Positions 16,355 through 25,256 of a DNA stretch of 39,488 bases are shown in pieces. The number at the start of each line of letters is the position of its first letter. Within the stretch, counting starts at the first letter, position 1. The DNA lies in the NCBI GenBank assembly GCA_017462125.1, contig JAFTRQ010000032.1, positions 1 through 39,488 on the forward strand, read 5' to 3'. Position numbers and translations under genes: made by a program. Below the pieces are notes generated by a model. It had not been told where the DNA came from. It made no database searches and worked only from the letters and a program-made list of their open reading frames with translations. The DNA comes from Clostridia bacterium (GTDB lineage Bacteria; Bacillota_A; Clostridia; Oscillospirales; CAG-272).

Positions 16355-17460
16355 TTAAAGGCAAATGGTCGCGCGAGAAGGCGTGGGAGTGGTACAATTC
16401 TCAGCCATGGATCCGCGGATTTAACGGTTACCCCTCAAACTGTGTAAACCGTATCGCTTTTTGGCAGGAATACAACCACGAGGCGGTGTTTGAGCAGATA
16501 GATTACGAGTTTGATCTTGCGAGAAAGACCGGTCTTAACAGCGTAAGGGCAATTCTTCAGTTTGAGGTCTGGCTCTATGAGCACGATAGCTTTATGAATA
16601 ATCTTGAGGAATATTTTACTCTTGCGGATAAGCATGGCATTAAGGTAATGCTGACCTTGGCAGGAGATTGCAACGTGCCTCGAGAGCTTTACCGCTTTAA
16701 CAAAGACAATTTCGGCGAGCAGAAGGTGGATTGGGGTTACCACAGCGGTATAAAGAGAGGTCAGCATTCCGGTCTTAATTCCGATCACGGCTACGCGCTT
16801 TACGACGAGCCCGAATATGCCGAAAAATTCCTTCAGATGGTGGACGAGATCGCGGCAAAGTACGCAAAGGATTCCCGTCTTCATATCTGGGACGTCTGGA
16901 ACGAGCCCGGAAACAGCAAGAGAGGCGAGATGTCCTGTCAGTTAATGGAAAAATGCTTTGAGATAATCCGTTCTCACGATCAGATTCAGCCTATCACCAC
17001 CGCGTCCTGGAAGTACACAGGAAAAGGACAGTTCCGTGTAAAGGACAATATCGAGCTTCGCGCTATGGAGCTTTCCGATATCATTTCCTTCCATTGCTAT
17101 CAGCCCGTTCACGACGTTGTGGGTATTATCGAGGCCTTGAAGGAGGACTATGGCAGACCTATCATCAATTCCGAGTGGCTCAACAGAATCTTTGAGAACA
17201 GCATTCACCGCGTGCTCCCCATTTTCTATATTGAAAATATCGGTAGCTACCATTGGGGCTTGATTCAGGGCTATTCTCAGACCTACGAGCCAGTCCTTCC
17301 GCTCTACGCGATGGCGGAGAAGAATCCCGCTTACGACACCCGTAAGTGGATGCACGACCTCTACCACTTCAACGGTCATCCTTACGATAAGACGGAGATC
17401 GAATTGATTCAGCAGCTTGCCAAGATGGCAGATGAAAAATTTGAGAAGGGTGGAAGATAA
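16336..17460 (+). CDS. Clan GH-A glycoside hydrolase (GH5-like), intracellular
   Basis: A 374-aa TIM-barrel enzyme with no signal peptide. The retaining catalytic pair is visible: acid/base Glu190 in HIWDVWNEPG (end of strand 4) and nucleophile Glu280 in RPIINSEWL (strand 7). Aromatic subsite residues appear in WIRGFNGYPSNCVNRIAFWQ and in IGSYHWGLIQG. Homologues are often annotated as beta-xylanase or cellulase, but a cytoplasmic location suggests action on imported oligosaccharides or glycosides. GGAGG lies inside the preceding gene 7 nt before the ATG. It is the middle gene of a three-gene operon (15470-18089). Confidence 0.85.
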   Translation: MLEEKVIKGKWSREKAWEWYNSQPWIRGFNGYPSNCVNRIAFWQEYNHEAVFEQIDYEFDLARKTGLNSVRAILQFEVWLYEHDSFMNNLEEYFTLADKHGIKVMLTLAGDCNVPRELYRFNKDNFGEQKVDWGYHSGIKRGQHSGLNSDHGYALYDEPEYAEKFLQMVDEIAAKYAKDSRLHIWDVWNEPGNSKRGEMSCQLMEKCFEIIRSHDQIQPITTASWKYTGKGQFRVKDNIELRAMELSDIISFHCYQPVHDVVGIIEALKEDYGRPIINSEWLNRIFENSIHRVLPIFYIENIGSYHWGLIQGYSQTYEPVLPLYAMAEKNPAYDTRKWMHDLYHFNGHPYDKTEIELIQQLAKMADEKFEKGGR

Positions 17461-17462
17461 TT

Positions 17463-18089
17463 ATGATCAGACTGATGAAGCACCTCGTTGACCCCGAAAA
17501 GTGCTCCGTGTTGTACGACCGTCCTTTTACCAAGGAAAGCCTTGAAGAGGATTTTGAAATCAAGGGCGGCAAATGGTATGTGGAGGACGGATGGCTTGTG
17601 GGCGAAAACCGCGAAAACTCGGCGGCGATGGTTATGAGTAAGGGTGAATATTTCGGAAACGTGCTTATTGAGTTCGATGCCGAGACCGTTTTGCCCGCAA
17701 CGAGGGATATTAACCTGACCTTCCACGGAAGCTGGGATGAAGAAAAGAATATTCGCGACGTGGCGTACGTTTTCGGCCTTGAGGGTTGGTATCAAGGCTT
17801 TGTTGGATTTGAAAAGTCGCCCGAATACAAATTCGTGGTCAATACCGCACTGCTTGACTTTGTTCCGGGCAAGAGATACCATATCGTTGTCGGAAATATC
17901 GAAAATTGCCTCTTCGTTGCCGTGGACGGCGTAGTTGCACTTGAGGTCCGCGATCCCGATCCCATTGATTTCGATAAATACGGCAGAGTCGGCTTTGAGG
18001 CATTCTGCACCCGTGTCAGATATACGAACGTCAAGATCAAAAAATGCGAGTATATCGACGATTTCTCGCTTTATACGCCGGAGTTTTGA
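17463..18089 (+). CDS. Concanavalin-like beta-sandwich protein (DUF1080/DUF1961-like)
   Basis: A 208-aa protein made of alternating beta-strands: GGKWYVEDGWLVGEN, VLIEFDAETV, DINLTFHGSW, YHIVVGNIENCLFVAVDG and GRVGFEAFCTRVRYTNVKI. The order resembles the ConA-like lectin/glucanase sandwich of DUF1080 (3-keto-disaccharide hydrolase) and DUF1961 proteins. There is no signal peptide, so it is cytosolic, and it starts 2 nt after the GH-A stop codon. It may bind or further cleave the same glycoside. A hydrolase versus lectin role cannot be decided. A strong terminator follows directly. Confidence 0.7.
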   Translation: MIRLMKHLVDPEKCSVLYDRPFTKESLEEDFEIKGGKWYVEDGWLVGENRENSAAMVMSKGEYFGNVLIEFDAETVLPATRDINLTFHGSWDEEKNIRDVAYVFGLEGWYQGFVGFEKSPEYKFVVNTALLDFVPGKRYHIVVGNIENCLFVAVDGVVALEVRDPDPIDFDKYGRVGFEAFCTRVRYTNVKIKKCEYIDDFSLYTPEF

Positions 18090-18096
18090 CAATCCC

Positions 18097-18139
18097 AAAA
18101 AGATAACCGCTTGAATTAAACTCGGGCGGTTATCTTTTT
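18097..18139 (+). terminator. Rho-independent terminator of the mutarotase-glycosidase operon
   Basis: A 14-bp perfect stem AAAAAGATAACCGC / GCGGTTATCTTTTT with a 15-nt loop and a T-run, 8 nt after the stop codon of the ConA-like gene. Confidence 0.92.
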
Positions 18140-18212
18140 GGTTATATCCTTCGATTTTTGTATAATCTCCGCAATTAGTACACTTTTTGCAATGTTAATT
18201 AACAAAAAACAA

Positions 18213-18241
18213 TTCCCAAAAGTCAAAAAATCGGGTATAAT
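18213..18241 (+). promoter_or_regulatory. Probable promoter of the amidotransferase-like gene
   Basis: TATAAT at 18236-18241 with a weak -35 TTCCCA at 18213-18218 and 17-nt spacing. The ATG follows 30 nt after the -10 and has a good GGAGG site. Confidence 0.6.
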
Positions 18242-18271
18242 GAGGTATAGTACTTTTTTGGAGGTGCTCTT

Positions 18272-20134
18272 ATGAAAATTGCCGTAATATCGAGGTCGGA
18301 AAGCGATCTTGAACAGATCCTTTCGGAATACGGAGAGATTACTCGAATTTCTCCCGATGATAAAATCGATCTTTCGGGCTTTGATGCCTGTGCGATTTTG
18401 GGCGGTGTCGACGATGAGCTTTTACTCCTTCCCATACACCTGCGATTGGAGCTGGAGCGATTCAGAGGAACGGGAAAGCCCGTGTTTTCCGAATGGTGCG
18501 CAAGCGTGGGATATGCATATGCCGACGAGGGCTGTGCGGTTTCCACGGTTTCTCACCGTATGGTCTACGTGGGCGAGGACAAAGGAGAGCTGCACCAAGG
18601 GGATCTTTTGGACGATCGCGCCAACACCTTTGTTCCTTTTCCCGGCTTGACCGTCACCTGCAAGCCGATTTTGTGCTTTTGCGGACACGTGATCGCGCAC
18701 GATCGCATCGAGTCGTTGCCAAGGTATTCCGCATCCGCTTATGCGCTTTGGGAACTTGACAATAACACGCTGATGTGTGCCTTCCGTCTCTGCAATTACG
18801 TTAGGGCGAGATTTGCTCCCCAAAGCCGTTGGGATGCTATCGTATCGCTGATCGTCTCCCATCTTGTGGGCAGAGAGGCTTGTGTGCACACAAAGGCGAA
18901 GGTATCTATGGATCATTCTGCGGTCACGCCCCGAGAAACCTTTTCTCGCGGACTTGAATGGTTTGACGGCGCAAATATTCTGATCGAAAACGGCGAGAGC
19001 GGTGTTATTGAAGGACTTTCACACCGCATAAGACCCGACGGAAAACAGATCTACAGCCGCACTGTCCGAAACGATTGCTCGGGCGAGGTTGGCGGCGCGT
19101 ATTTCTTTGACGCATATCTGAACGGCAGCGAAGACTCCCTTGTCCGCTTTGAGAATCTGCAAAAATTTTGCTTCGAAAAGCTTTACGAGAGGGAGGGCGC
19201 ACACAGAGGCTTGATGCGCTGGAGCACCACCGCGTGGGAGGTTTGCTATCAGGATGACGTGGCAAGGACGGTGTTGGGCAGTCTGCTTTCCATGCAGCTG
19301 ACGGATTCAAAAAAATATCTGCCCGAGATCTGCGCGGCGCTTGATTATCTTTTGAGTACAACGGGAACAGACGGCTTGCGAGTCAGCAGAACAGACGCGC
19401 AATTCCTGTCGCCCGAGCGGATCGATACCTTAAAGAACTCCCCCTCAAGCTTCCCTTGCGCCCATCACAACGGCTATTATATGGCGGTACTGCTTCTTGC
19501 ATACGGCTTGACGGGAGAAAAACGCTATTTTGACACGGCTTTGAAGGGAATCGAAACCCTTATGAACGCTTTTCCCAACACGATCCGCGAGCACAGCGAG
19601 ACGCAAGAGCTCTGCCGTCTTGTATTGCCTCTTTCTTGTCTGTATGAGATAACAAAGGAAGAGAAGCACTGTGAATATCTGTATCGCGTTTTGGATCGGT
19701 TGGAGCAATATCGCGACAGCCGCGGCGGATATCTTGAGCATGACACGGGTTACCAAGCCAAGAGAAGTCGGACCTCGGGCACGGAATCCTCGCTTTTGGC
19801 GGAAAACGGCGACCCTGTGCAGGACCTTTTGTATTCGGTCAATTGGCTTCCTCTCGGCTTTGCTTACGGCTACAAGGCTACGGGAGACCGGCGCTTCCTT
19901 GCGCTTTGGCGAGGCTTGGTCACGTTTTTCTCGGAAATTCAGACCGTGAGTGAGGATAAATGGCTGAACGGCTCCTGGTGCCGCGCCATAGATTCCTCGA
20001 GAAGAGAGGCATACGGTATGCCTCACGACGTTGGCTGGGGACCTTGCGCCGTGGAGAGCGGCTGGACGGTTGGCGAGATACTGATGGGCATCGGATTCGG
20101 TCTCGCGCTCGGTATGGAGAGCGAGATTGATTAA
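18272..20134 (+). CDS. Unknown protein: class-I amidotransferase-like N-terminus plus alpha/alpha-barrel
   Basis: A 620-aa cytosolic protein that I cannot name. Residues 1-190 have a Rossmann-type start (MKIAVISRS), a GG motif in CAILGGVDDEL, and a nucleophile-elbow-like GKPVFSEWCASVG with Cys76, resembling class-I glutamine amidotransferase or ThuA-like folds. Residues about 220-620 are helical with six-hairpin (alpha/alpha) features: WSTTAWEVCYQDDVARTVLG, FPCAHHNGYYMAVLLLAYGL, LPLSCLYEITKEEKHCEYLY and a final GWGPCAVESGWTVGEILMG. This is like GH88/GH105/AGE-type barrels. The combination suggests carbohydrate chemistry. GGAGG lies 7 nt before ATG. It is apparently monocistronic with its own promoter. 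Confidence 0.6.
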   Translation: MKIAVISRSESDLEQILSEYGEITRISPDDKIDLSGFDACAILGGVDDELLLLPIHLRLELERFRGTGKPVFSEWCASVGYAYADEGCAVSTVSHRMVYVGEDKGELHQGDLLDDRANTFVPFPGLTVTCKPILCFCGHVIAHDRIESLPRYSASAYALWELDNNTLMCAFRLCNYVRARFAPQSRWDAIVSLIVSHLVGREACVHTKAKVSMDHSAVTPRETFSRGLEWFDGANILIENGESGVIEGLSHRIRPDGKQIYSRTVRNDCSGEVGGAYFFDAYLNGSEDSLVRFENLQKFCFEKLYEREGAHRGLMRWSTTAWEVCYQDDVARTVLGSLLSMQLTDSKKYLPEICAALDYLLSTTGTDGLRVSRTDAQFLSPERIDTLKNSPSSFPCAHHNGYYMAVLLLAYGLTGEKRYFDTALKGIETLMNAFPNTIREHSETQELCRLVLPLSCLYEITKEEKHCEYLYRVLDRLEQYRDSRGGYLEHDTGYQAKRSRTSGTESSLLAENGDPVQDLLYSVNWLPLGFAYGYKATGDRRFLALWRGLVTFFSEIQTVSEDKWLNGSWCRAIDSSRREAYGMPHDVGWGPCAVESGWTVGEILMGIGFGLALGMESEID

Positions 20135-20232
20135 CTGATTTGCGGCAAAAAACGAATCATAAGAGAATCGGAGGACTGTCAATTGCCCGAAAAAGCTATG
20201 AGCGATTTTCCTTTTTGTGTATAAATTAACAC

Positions 20233-20261
20233 TTGATTATAGTCCGTCGATATGTTATAAT
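20233..20261 (+). promoter_or_regulatory. Promoter of the GltD-like gene
   Basis: TTGATT (20233-20238), 17-nt spacer, TATAAT (20256-20261), 32 nt before the start codon. Confidence 0.82.
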
Positions 20262-20293
20262 TTTTATAGCAATTATGGAATCGAGGAATCAGT

Positions 20294-21520
20294 ATGGCAC
20301 TACATATCATGGACGAGGCGAATCGTTGCTTGCAATGTAAAAATCCGCAATGCATCAAGGGCTGTCCCATAAAAACACCGATACCTGAAGTAATAAGGCT
20401 GTTAAAGGAAAATAAGCTGGATGAAGCCGGATGGATGCTTTTTGAGAACAATCCTTTAACCACTGTATGCTCCCTCATATGCAATCACGAGAAACAGTGC
20501 GAGGGGCATTGCGTGCTTGGGAAAAAGGGTGTGCCCGTGCATTTTTCTACTATTGAACAGTATATTTCGAGGACTTATGCTCCCAAAATGACGAAAGGTC
20601 CCAAGCCTTGGAACGGAAAAAGAGTTGCTATTGTGGGGTCCGGCCCTGCGGGTATTACTATCGCGATCATTTTGGCGAGATACGGATATCAGGTAACAAT
20701 ATTTGAGAACAAGAGTGAGATTGGCGGAGTTCTGCGTTACGGAATCCCCGAATTTCGTCTGCCCAAGGCTGTGCTTGATGATATTCAATACCGTCATATT
20801 GAAATGAAGGGAATCAAGATACGCCCCAATACACATATTGGCGGCGCGATCGGAATTGACGATCTTTTTCGGGACGGTTATAAGGCGATTTTTGTGGGCA
20901 CGGGCGTTTGGAAGCCAAATGCTCTGCATATCAAGGGAGAAACGTTGGGGCACGTGCATTTCGGCATCAACTATCTGAACAGTCCCGATTCATTCAGATT
21001 GGGGCAGAGGGTGATTGTCATTGGTGCGGGAAATGCGGCGATGGACGTGGCAAGGACGGCGATACGGCACGGTGTGGAATATCTGACCTGTTTTTCGATT
21101 ACCAAGCAGGTGGCGGCAAGTAATTATGAGTATAGCTATGCCAAGCTGGAAGGGACACAGTTTGAGTATAATAAGCGCCCTGTGGAGATCGTTGACGAGG
21201 GAGTGATATTTTGCGACGTTGTCGAAAACGAGGACGGAAGCTTTACCGACGTTGCGGGAAGTGAAAGCCTTTATGAGGCAGACAGTGTGATCATTTCTAT
21301 CAGCCAAGGACCGCAAAACGTGATCGTGAATACCACCAAAGGGCTTGACACAAGTGCGCGCGGTCTTCTGATAGCGGATGAAAAAGGTAACACTACAAGG
21401 CCCGGCATTTTTGCCAGCGGCGACGTGGTTCTGGGAGCGCGAACTGTAGTGGAAGCCGTGGCACACTCCAAGATCGTTGCAGAAACTATGCATGAATATA
21501 TACAATCCTTGGAAGAATAA
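20294..21520 (+). CDS. Stand-alone GltD-like FAD/NAD(P) oxidoreductase
   Basis: A 408-aa flavoprotein of the glutamate-synthase small-subunit family, which passes electrons from NAD(P)H through FAD to iron-sulfur clusters. The N-terminal cluster motifs are C12-x2-C15-x4-C20-x3-C24 and C59-x3-C63-x5-C69-x3-C73. The FAD loop is VAIVGSGPAG (about 111-120), the NAD(P) loop is VIVIGAGNAAMDVARTA (about 235), and the C-terminal FAD contact is GIFASGDVVLGARTVVEAV. No large subunit (GltB) is near, so it may serve another acceptor or act as a ferredoxin:NADP-type or sulfide dehydrogenase-like enzyme. GAGGAA is the ribosome binding site. Confidence 0.88.
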   Translation: MALHIMDEANRCLQCKNPQCIKGCPIKTPIPEVIRLLKENKLDEAGWMLFENNPLTTVCSLICNHEKQCEGHCVLGKKGVPVHFSTIEQYISRTYAPKMTKGPKPWNGKRVAIVGSGPAGITIAIILARYGYQVTIFENKSEIGGVLRYGIPEFRLPKAVLDDIQYRHIEMKGIKIRPNTHIGGAIGIDDLFRDGYKAIFVGTGVWKPNALHIKGETLGHVHFGINYLNSPDSFRLGQRVIVIGAGNAAMDVARTAIRHGVEYLTCFSITKQVAASNYEYSYAKLEGTQFEYNKRPVEIVDEGVIFCDVVENEDGSFTDVAGSESLYEADSVIISISQGPQNVIVNTTKGLDTSARGLLIADEKGNTTRPGIFASGDVVLGARTVVEAVAHSKIVAETMHEYIQSLEE

Positions 21521-21532
21521 TACTTTAAATGA

Positions 21533-21565
21533 AAAATCGAGTGGATGTGAAGTCCACTCGATTTT
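21533..21565. terminator. Bidirectional terminator
   Basis: A 13-bp perfect stem AAAATCGAGTGGA / TCCACTCGATTTT with a 7-nt loop, between the convergent GltD-like and AraC genes. Confidence 0.9.
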
Positions 21566-21568
21566 GTA

Positions 21569-22357
21569 TCATGATTCCTGTCTTTGCAGATATTGCTTTG
21601 GCGATACACCGATCACCTTTTTAAACGTGCTTGAAAAATAGAGCGGGTCGTTAAAGCCCGAGAGCAGGGCAACGTTTTTGATGGAATCGATTCCGTGATC
21701 GAATAAAAGCCGTGCGTAATTTATGCGCTTGTTGCGCAAGTATTCCGAAAAGCTTACGCCCATTTCTTTTTTGAAGAGAGAAGAGAGATATTTGGGATGA
21801 TAGGATAATTCTTTTCCGATGGATACGATCGAAAGATTGTGGTCGTTGAAGTCGTTTTCAATTATTTTCAATATTGCGGATACAGTATCGTTGTTTGTGG
21901 TTTTTTCTGCTCTCATACAGGAAAGCGTGTGCAGGATAACGCTTTCGGCAGCTAAGTCGACGTTTTCCGAGGATGCGCGGAACAGGCTTTCCTTCCACAG
22001 AGGAATCGTGCCGCCCAAATTATCAAAGAATCGATTGCTTTTGCATATGTCGAATCGGTGAAGTAGGCTTTCGGCGCGGTTTCCGCTGAAATCTATGTAG
22101 ATCAAGGAAGCATTATTGGATTGTATATGAGAGAGCTGTTCGTCGGGAAAGGCGAATATAAGGTCTCCTGTGCGGAAGTCAAAATTCTTTTGGTTAATAG
22201 AAAGAGTGCCATCCCCTTGTATGATCAAGAGCATTCTGTTTTTTTTGAGCGGATTGGAGGAGGAAAGATTTTCGAGATTTGATTCCAAAACGAAGCAGTG
22301 TATCAGTATGGAGTCGGAAAGGGAAGGCGTGTAGAATTTACATATGTTGCTGTTCAT
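21569..22357 (-). CDS. AraC-family transcription regulator 1
   Basis: A 262-aa regulator with an N-terminal cupin sensor (MLLIIQGDGTLSINQKNFDF, then GDLIFAFPDEQLSHIQ) and a C-terminal double HTH (about 165-262). The HTH reads LSIVSIGKELSYHPKYLSSLFKKEMG, then FSEYLRNKRINYARLLF, and the AraC signature IKNVALLSGFNDPLYFSSTF followed by KVIGVSPKQYL. The sensor probably binds a sugar or derivative. It is divergent from the GH109-like oxidoreductase pair, with a 217-nt region carrying both promoters, and is the likely activator of that pair. Confidence 0.93.
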   Translation of the reverse strand: MNSNICKFYTPSLSDSILIHCFVLESNLENLSSSNPLKKNRMLLIIQGDGTLSINQKNFDFRTGDLIFAFPDEQLSHIQSNNASLIYIDFSGNRAESLLHRFDICKSNRFFDNLGGTIPLWKESLFRASSENVDLAAESVILHTLSCMRAEKTTNNDTVSAILKIIENDFNDHNLSIVSIGKELSYHPKYLSSLFKKEMGVSFSEYLRNKRINYARLLFDHGIDSIKNVALLSGFNDPLYFSSTFKKVIGVSPKQYLQRQES

Positions 22358-22416
22358 TATGCATTGGCCTTTCTGATCAAGTCGATCTTTGATTTGAAAC
22401 TTGGATGGTTTGCTTC

Positions 22417-22445
22417 AGTATAACATAACGGAAAACAAATTGCAA
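22417..22445 (-). promoter_or_regulatory. Promoter of AraC regulator 1
   Basis: Minus strand TTGCAA (22440-22445), 17-nt spacer, TATACT (22417-22422). Confidence 0.78.
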
Positions 22446-22487
22446 GAGAAACCTTACTATTTTACATAATTGCATTGAATTTATCCA

Positions 22488-22516
22488 TTGATTTGAGCGG
22501 ATTCTCGTGTTATACT
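22488..22516 (+). promoter_or_regulatory. Promoter of the tandem GH109-like gene pair
   Basis: TTGATT (22488-22493), 17-nt spacer, TATACT (22511-22516). It faces away from the AraC promoter with 42 nt between the -35 boxes, room for an AraC operator. Confidence 0.8.
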
Positions 22517-22574
22517 AAATTTGTAATTTCATATAAAATGGAATTTTTAAGGCTTTTGTGTCGGAGGATGCGAG

Positions 22575-23825
22575 ATGGAAAAAATCAGAATTGGTGTCTT
22601 CGGTGTCGGAAGAGGTATGGATATTGCCAAGAATTTTATGTTGCTTGGCTGTGATATTGTGGCTGTCTGCGACAATCATGCAGAGCGACTTCAACAGGTT
22701 GCGGCGACGTTGGATTGCTCGGTTGCGGTGTACGATGATTTCGATAAATTCATCGAGCACGATATGGACGCTGTGATTGTGGCGAACTTTTTCCACGAGC
22801 ACGCGCCCTATACTATACGCCTTTTTGAAAAGGGGATTCACGTTTTCTGCGAGTGCATAAGCAACGGCACCATGGCGGAGGGCGTTCAGCTTGTCAAGGC
22901 CTTTGAAAAGCACAAGTCCAAGGCTGTCTATATGCTGGCAGAGAATTATCCTCATATGAAGTTTAACCGCGAGATGAAGAGGATCTGTGACGGTGGCTCT
23001 TTGGGTAAGCTCCTGTATGCCGAGGGTGAGTACAATCATCCCGTTAACGCTGCCGATTGCGCGTTTACCAAGAGATACATTTACTCCGAGAACCATTGGC
23101 GCAACTATCTGCCCAGAACCTATTATATCACGCATTCTCTGAGTCCTATCATGTGGGCAACCGGAGCTACCCCCAAAAAGGTCACTGCCTTCAGCGTATT
23201 CGCTCCCATCAGGGGTGATGTTTCCAATGGCTGTTATGCAGGTGACAGTGCCTCTATCATAACCACACAGAACGATGACGGATCTGTATTCCACTTTACC
23301 GGCAGCGCAAAGTTCGGTGCGCATAACGTCACCTACCGTATCTGTGGCGCCAACGGCTCTGTGGAGAATATGCGCGGTATGGAGAATCAGATCATGCTTC
23401 GCTATAATGAGTGGTCGAAGCCCACGAAGGATACCCGCGCAACGTTGCGTTACGAGCCTCAGTGGAATGACCCCGACGAGGAGCTTATCAAGCATAGCGG
23501 ACACGGCGGAGGAGATTTCCTCGTTGCGAGAATGTTCCTCAACTGTATTCGCGAGAAGCGTCAGCCTGAGTTCCCGTTTGACCTTTATTCCTCTGTAAAT
23601 ATGTCAAGTGTTGCGATACTTGCCCAGAGATCGGTGCTGAATGGCGGTATGCCTTATGATATTCCCGATTTCCGTTGCGAGGAGGATTGCAAAAAGTACG
23701 AAAACGATTACGAAAGCCCCTTTTATTGCTCGGACGGCAGAGTGCCCACCATCCCTTGCTGTACCGATCCATCCTATAAGCCCACGGAGAAGCAGCTTGA
23801 GCTCTTCCGTGAGGTCATTAAATGA
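22575..23825 (+). CDS. Gfo/Idh/MocA-family protein, GH109-like, copy 1
   Basis: A 416-aa NAD(P)-dependent protein with an N-terminal Rossmann fold (IRIGVFGVGRGMD). At the position of the usual Glu-Lys-Pro motif of dehydrogenases it has E93-C94-I95 (HVFCECISNGTMAEG), so the conserved lysine is absent. Other segments resemble NAD-dependent glycosidases of GH109: AENY (122-125), AEGEYNH (149-155), WRNYLPRTYYITHSLSPI (175-192) and GHGGGDF (309-315). It may hydrolyse a glycoside by transient oxidation at C3 rather than act as a net dehydrogenase. GGAGG precedes ATG 22575. It is followed by a close paralogue 47 nt later. Substrate unknown. Confidence 0.85.
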   Translation: MEKIRIGVFGVGRGMDIAKNFMLLGCDIVAVCDNHAERLQQVAATLDCSVAVYDDFDKFIEHDMDAVIVANFFHEHAPYTIRLFEKGIHVFCECISNGTMAEGVQLVKAFEKHKSKAVYMLAENYPHMKFNREMKRICDGGSLGKLLYAEGEYNHPVNAADCAFTKRYIYSENHWRNYLPRTYYITHSLSPIMWATGATPKKVTAFSVFAPIRGDVSNGCYAGDSASIITTQNDDGSVFHFTGSAKFGAHNVTYRICGANGSVENMRGMENQIMLRYNEWSKPTKDTRATLRYEPQWNDPDEELIKHSGHGGGDFLVARMFLNCIREKRQPEFPFDLYSSVNMSSVAILAQRSVLNGGMPYDIPDFRCEEDCKKYENDYESPFYCSDGRVPTIPCCTDPSYKPTEKQLELFREVIK

Positions 23826-23872
23826 GATTTGCCTTATACACAATGTAATATAATTATGAAAAGGAGAACGTT

Positions 23873-25117
23873 ATGAAAAGAATCAGAATAGGTGTCTTCG
23901 GAGCAGGAAGAGGAATGGATATCGCCAGAAATTTTATGCTTCTCGGCTGTGATATCGTTGCGCTTTGTGATAACAATACCGAGCGCAGAGAGCAAGCGGC
24001 AAAGACGCTTGACAGCAGCGTCGCGGTATATGACAATTTCGACGCGTTTATCGAGCACGATATGGATGCGATGATCGTCGCAAACTATTTCCATGAGCAC
24101 GCACCCTATGCGATCCGTTGCTTTGAAAAGGGAATTCACGTTTTCAGCGAATGTATCAGTAACGGCACGATGGCAGAGGGAATTGAGCTTCTTGATGCCT
24201 TTGAGAAGAGTAAATCGATCTATATGCTGGCGGAGAACTATCCTCAGATGCTTTTTAACCGCGAGATCAAGCGCATTTGCAGCGGAGGTACTCTTGGTAA
24301 GATACTTTACGCCGAGGGTGAATATAATCATCCCGGAGATCCCTTTGACGTTGCCTTCAAGAAGAGATATAACTATTTTGAAAAGCATTGGCGTAACTAT
24401 CTTCCGAGAGCTTATTACGTCACGCACTCTCTGGGGCCGATTATGTGGGCAACAGGCGCGACACCCAAGAAGGTAACCGCCTTCAGCGTTTTTGATCCCA
24501 TTACGGCAGAAGCTCCCACGGCAAGTAACGTAGGTGACCGTGTTTCGATCATCACCACGCAGAACGACGATGGCTCGGTGTTCCGCTTCGTGGGCTGTGC
24601 CGCATTCGGTGCACATCATAACGCGTACCGCGTTTGCGGAGTGAACGGTCAGATCGAAAATCTTCGCGGAATGGGTGCGCAGGTTATGCTCCGATATAAC
24701 TCCTGGACCAAGCCAACCCCCGATACCCCTGAAAACTCGCTTTACACTCCCGATTGGAACGATGCCGACGAGGAGATCATCAAAACAAGCGGCCACGGTG
24801 GCGGTGATTACCTGACCGCAAGAATGTTCCTTGACTGTATCCGTGAAAACCGTCAGCCCGAGCATCCCTTTGATATTTATTCCGCGGTGAATATGTCCTC
24901 GGTTGCCATTCTTGCGCACAGATCTGTGTTAAACGGCGGAGTGCCCTACGATATCCCCGATTTCCGTACCGAAGAAGCAAGAGCGCAGTATAAGGATGAC
25001 CGTGAAACCCCATTCTATGGCGAAAACGGAACAGTTCCCACCATCCCTTGCTGTACCAATCCCGACTTTAAGCCTACAGAGAAGCAGGTGGAGCTTTTCA
25101 GAGAGGTTATTAAATAA
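23873..25117 (+). CDS. Gfo/Idh/MocA-family protein, GH109-like, copy 2
   Basis: A 414-aa tandem paralogue of the preceding gene, clearly most similar to it over the whole length. It shares every unusual feature: GVFGAGRGMD, HVFSECISNGTMAEG in place of an EKP motif, AENYP, AEGEYNHPG, YYVTHSLGPIMWATG and GHGGGDY. Differences are concentrated in residues 155-175 and 210-225, likely substrate loops. GGAGAA with a 7-nt spacing is the ribosome binding site. It is probably co-transcribed with copy 1 and ended by the hairpin at 25167-25226. The two may form hetero-oligomers or handle related glycosides. Confidence 0.85.
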   Translation: MKRIRIGVFGAGRGMDIARNFMLLGCDIVALCDNNTERREQAAKTLDSSVAVYDNFDAFIEHDMDAMIVANYFHEHAPYAIRCFEKGIHVFSECISNGTMAEGIELLDAFEKSKSIYMLAENYPQMLFNREIKRICSGGTLGKILYAEGEYNHPGDPFDVAFKKRYNYFEKHWRNYLPRAYYVTHSLGPIMWATGATPKKVTAFSVFDPITAEAPTASNVGDRVSIITTQNDDGSVFRFVGCAAFGAHHNAYRVCGVNGQIENLRGMGAQVMLRYNSWTKPTPDTPENSLYTPDWNDADEEIIKTSGHGGGDYLTARMFLDCIRENRQPEHPFDIYSAVNMSSVAILAHRSVLNGGVPYDIPDFRTEEARAQYKDDRETPFYGENGTVPTIPCCTNPDFKPTEKQVELFREVIK

Positions 25118-25166
25118 TTCATACAAAACGCATCTTTTAACGAAATTATTCTCGTTTCCTGCGTAT

Positions 25167-25226
25167 AAAAGCCATCACGTTTAGCGTGCTATCCTTAACG
25201 GACAACACCCTTTCGTGATGGCTTTT
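25167..25226. terminator. Terminator-like hairpin with long loop
   Basis: AAAAGCCATCACG (25167-25179) pairs perfectly with CGTGATGGCTTTT (25214-25226) across a 34-nt loop. It lies between two convergent transcription units and can serve both. Confidence 0.75.
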
Positions 25227-25256
25227 GTATTCCGTTTGCAAGTCATAAATTCCAGA

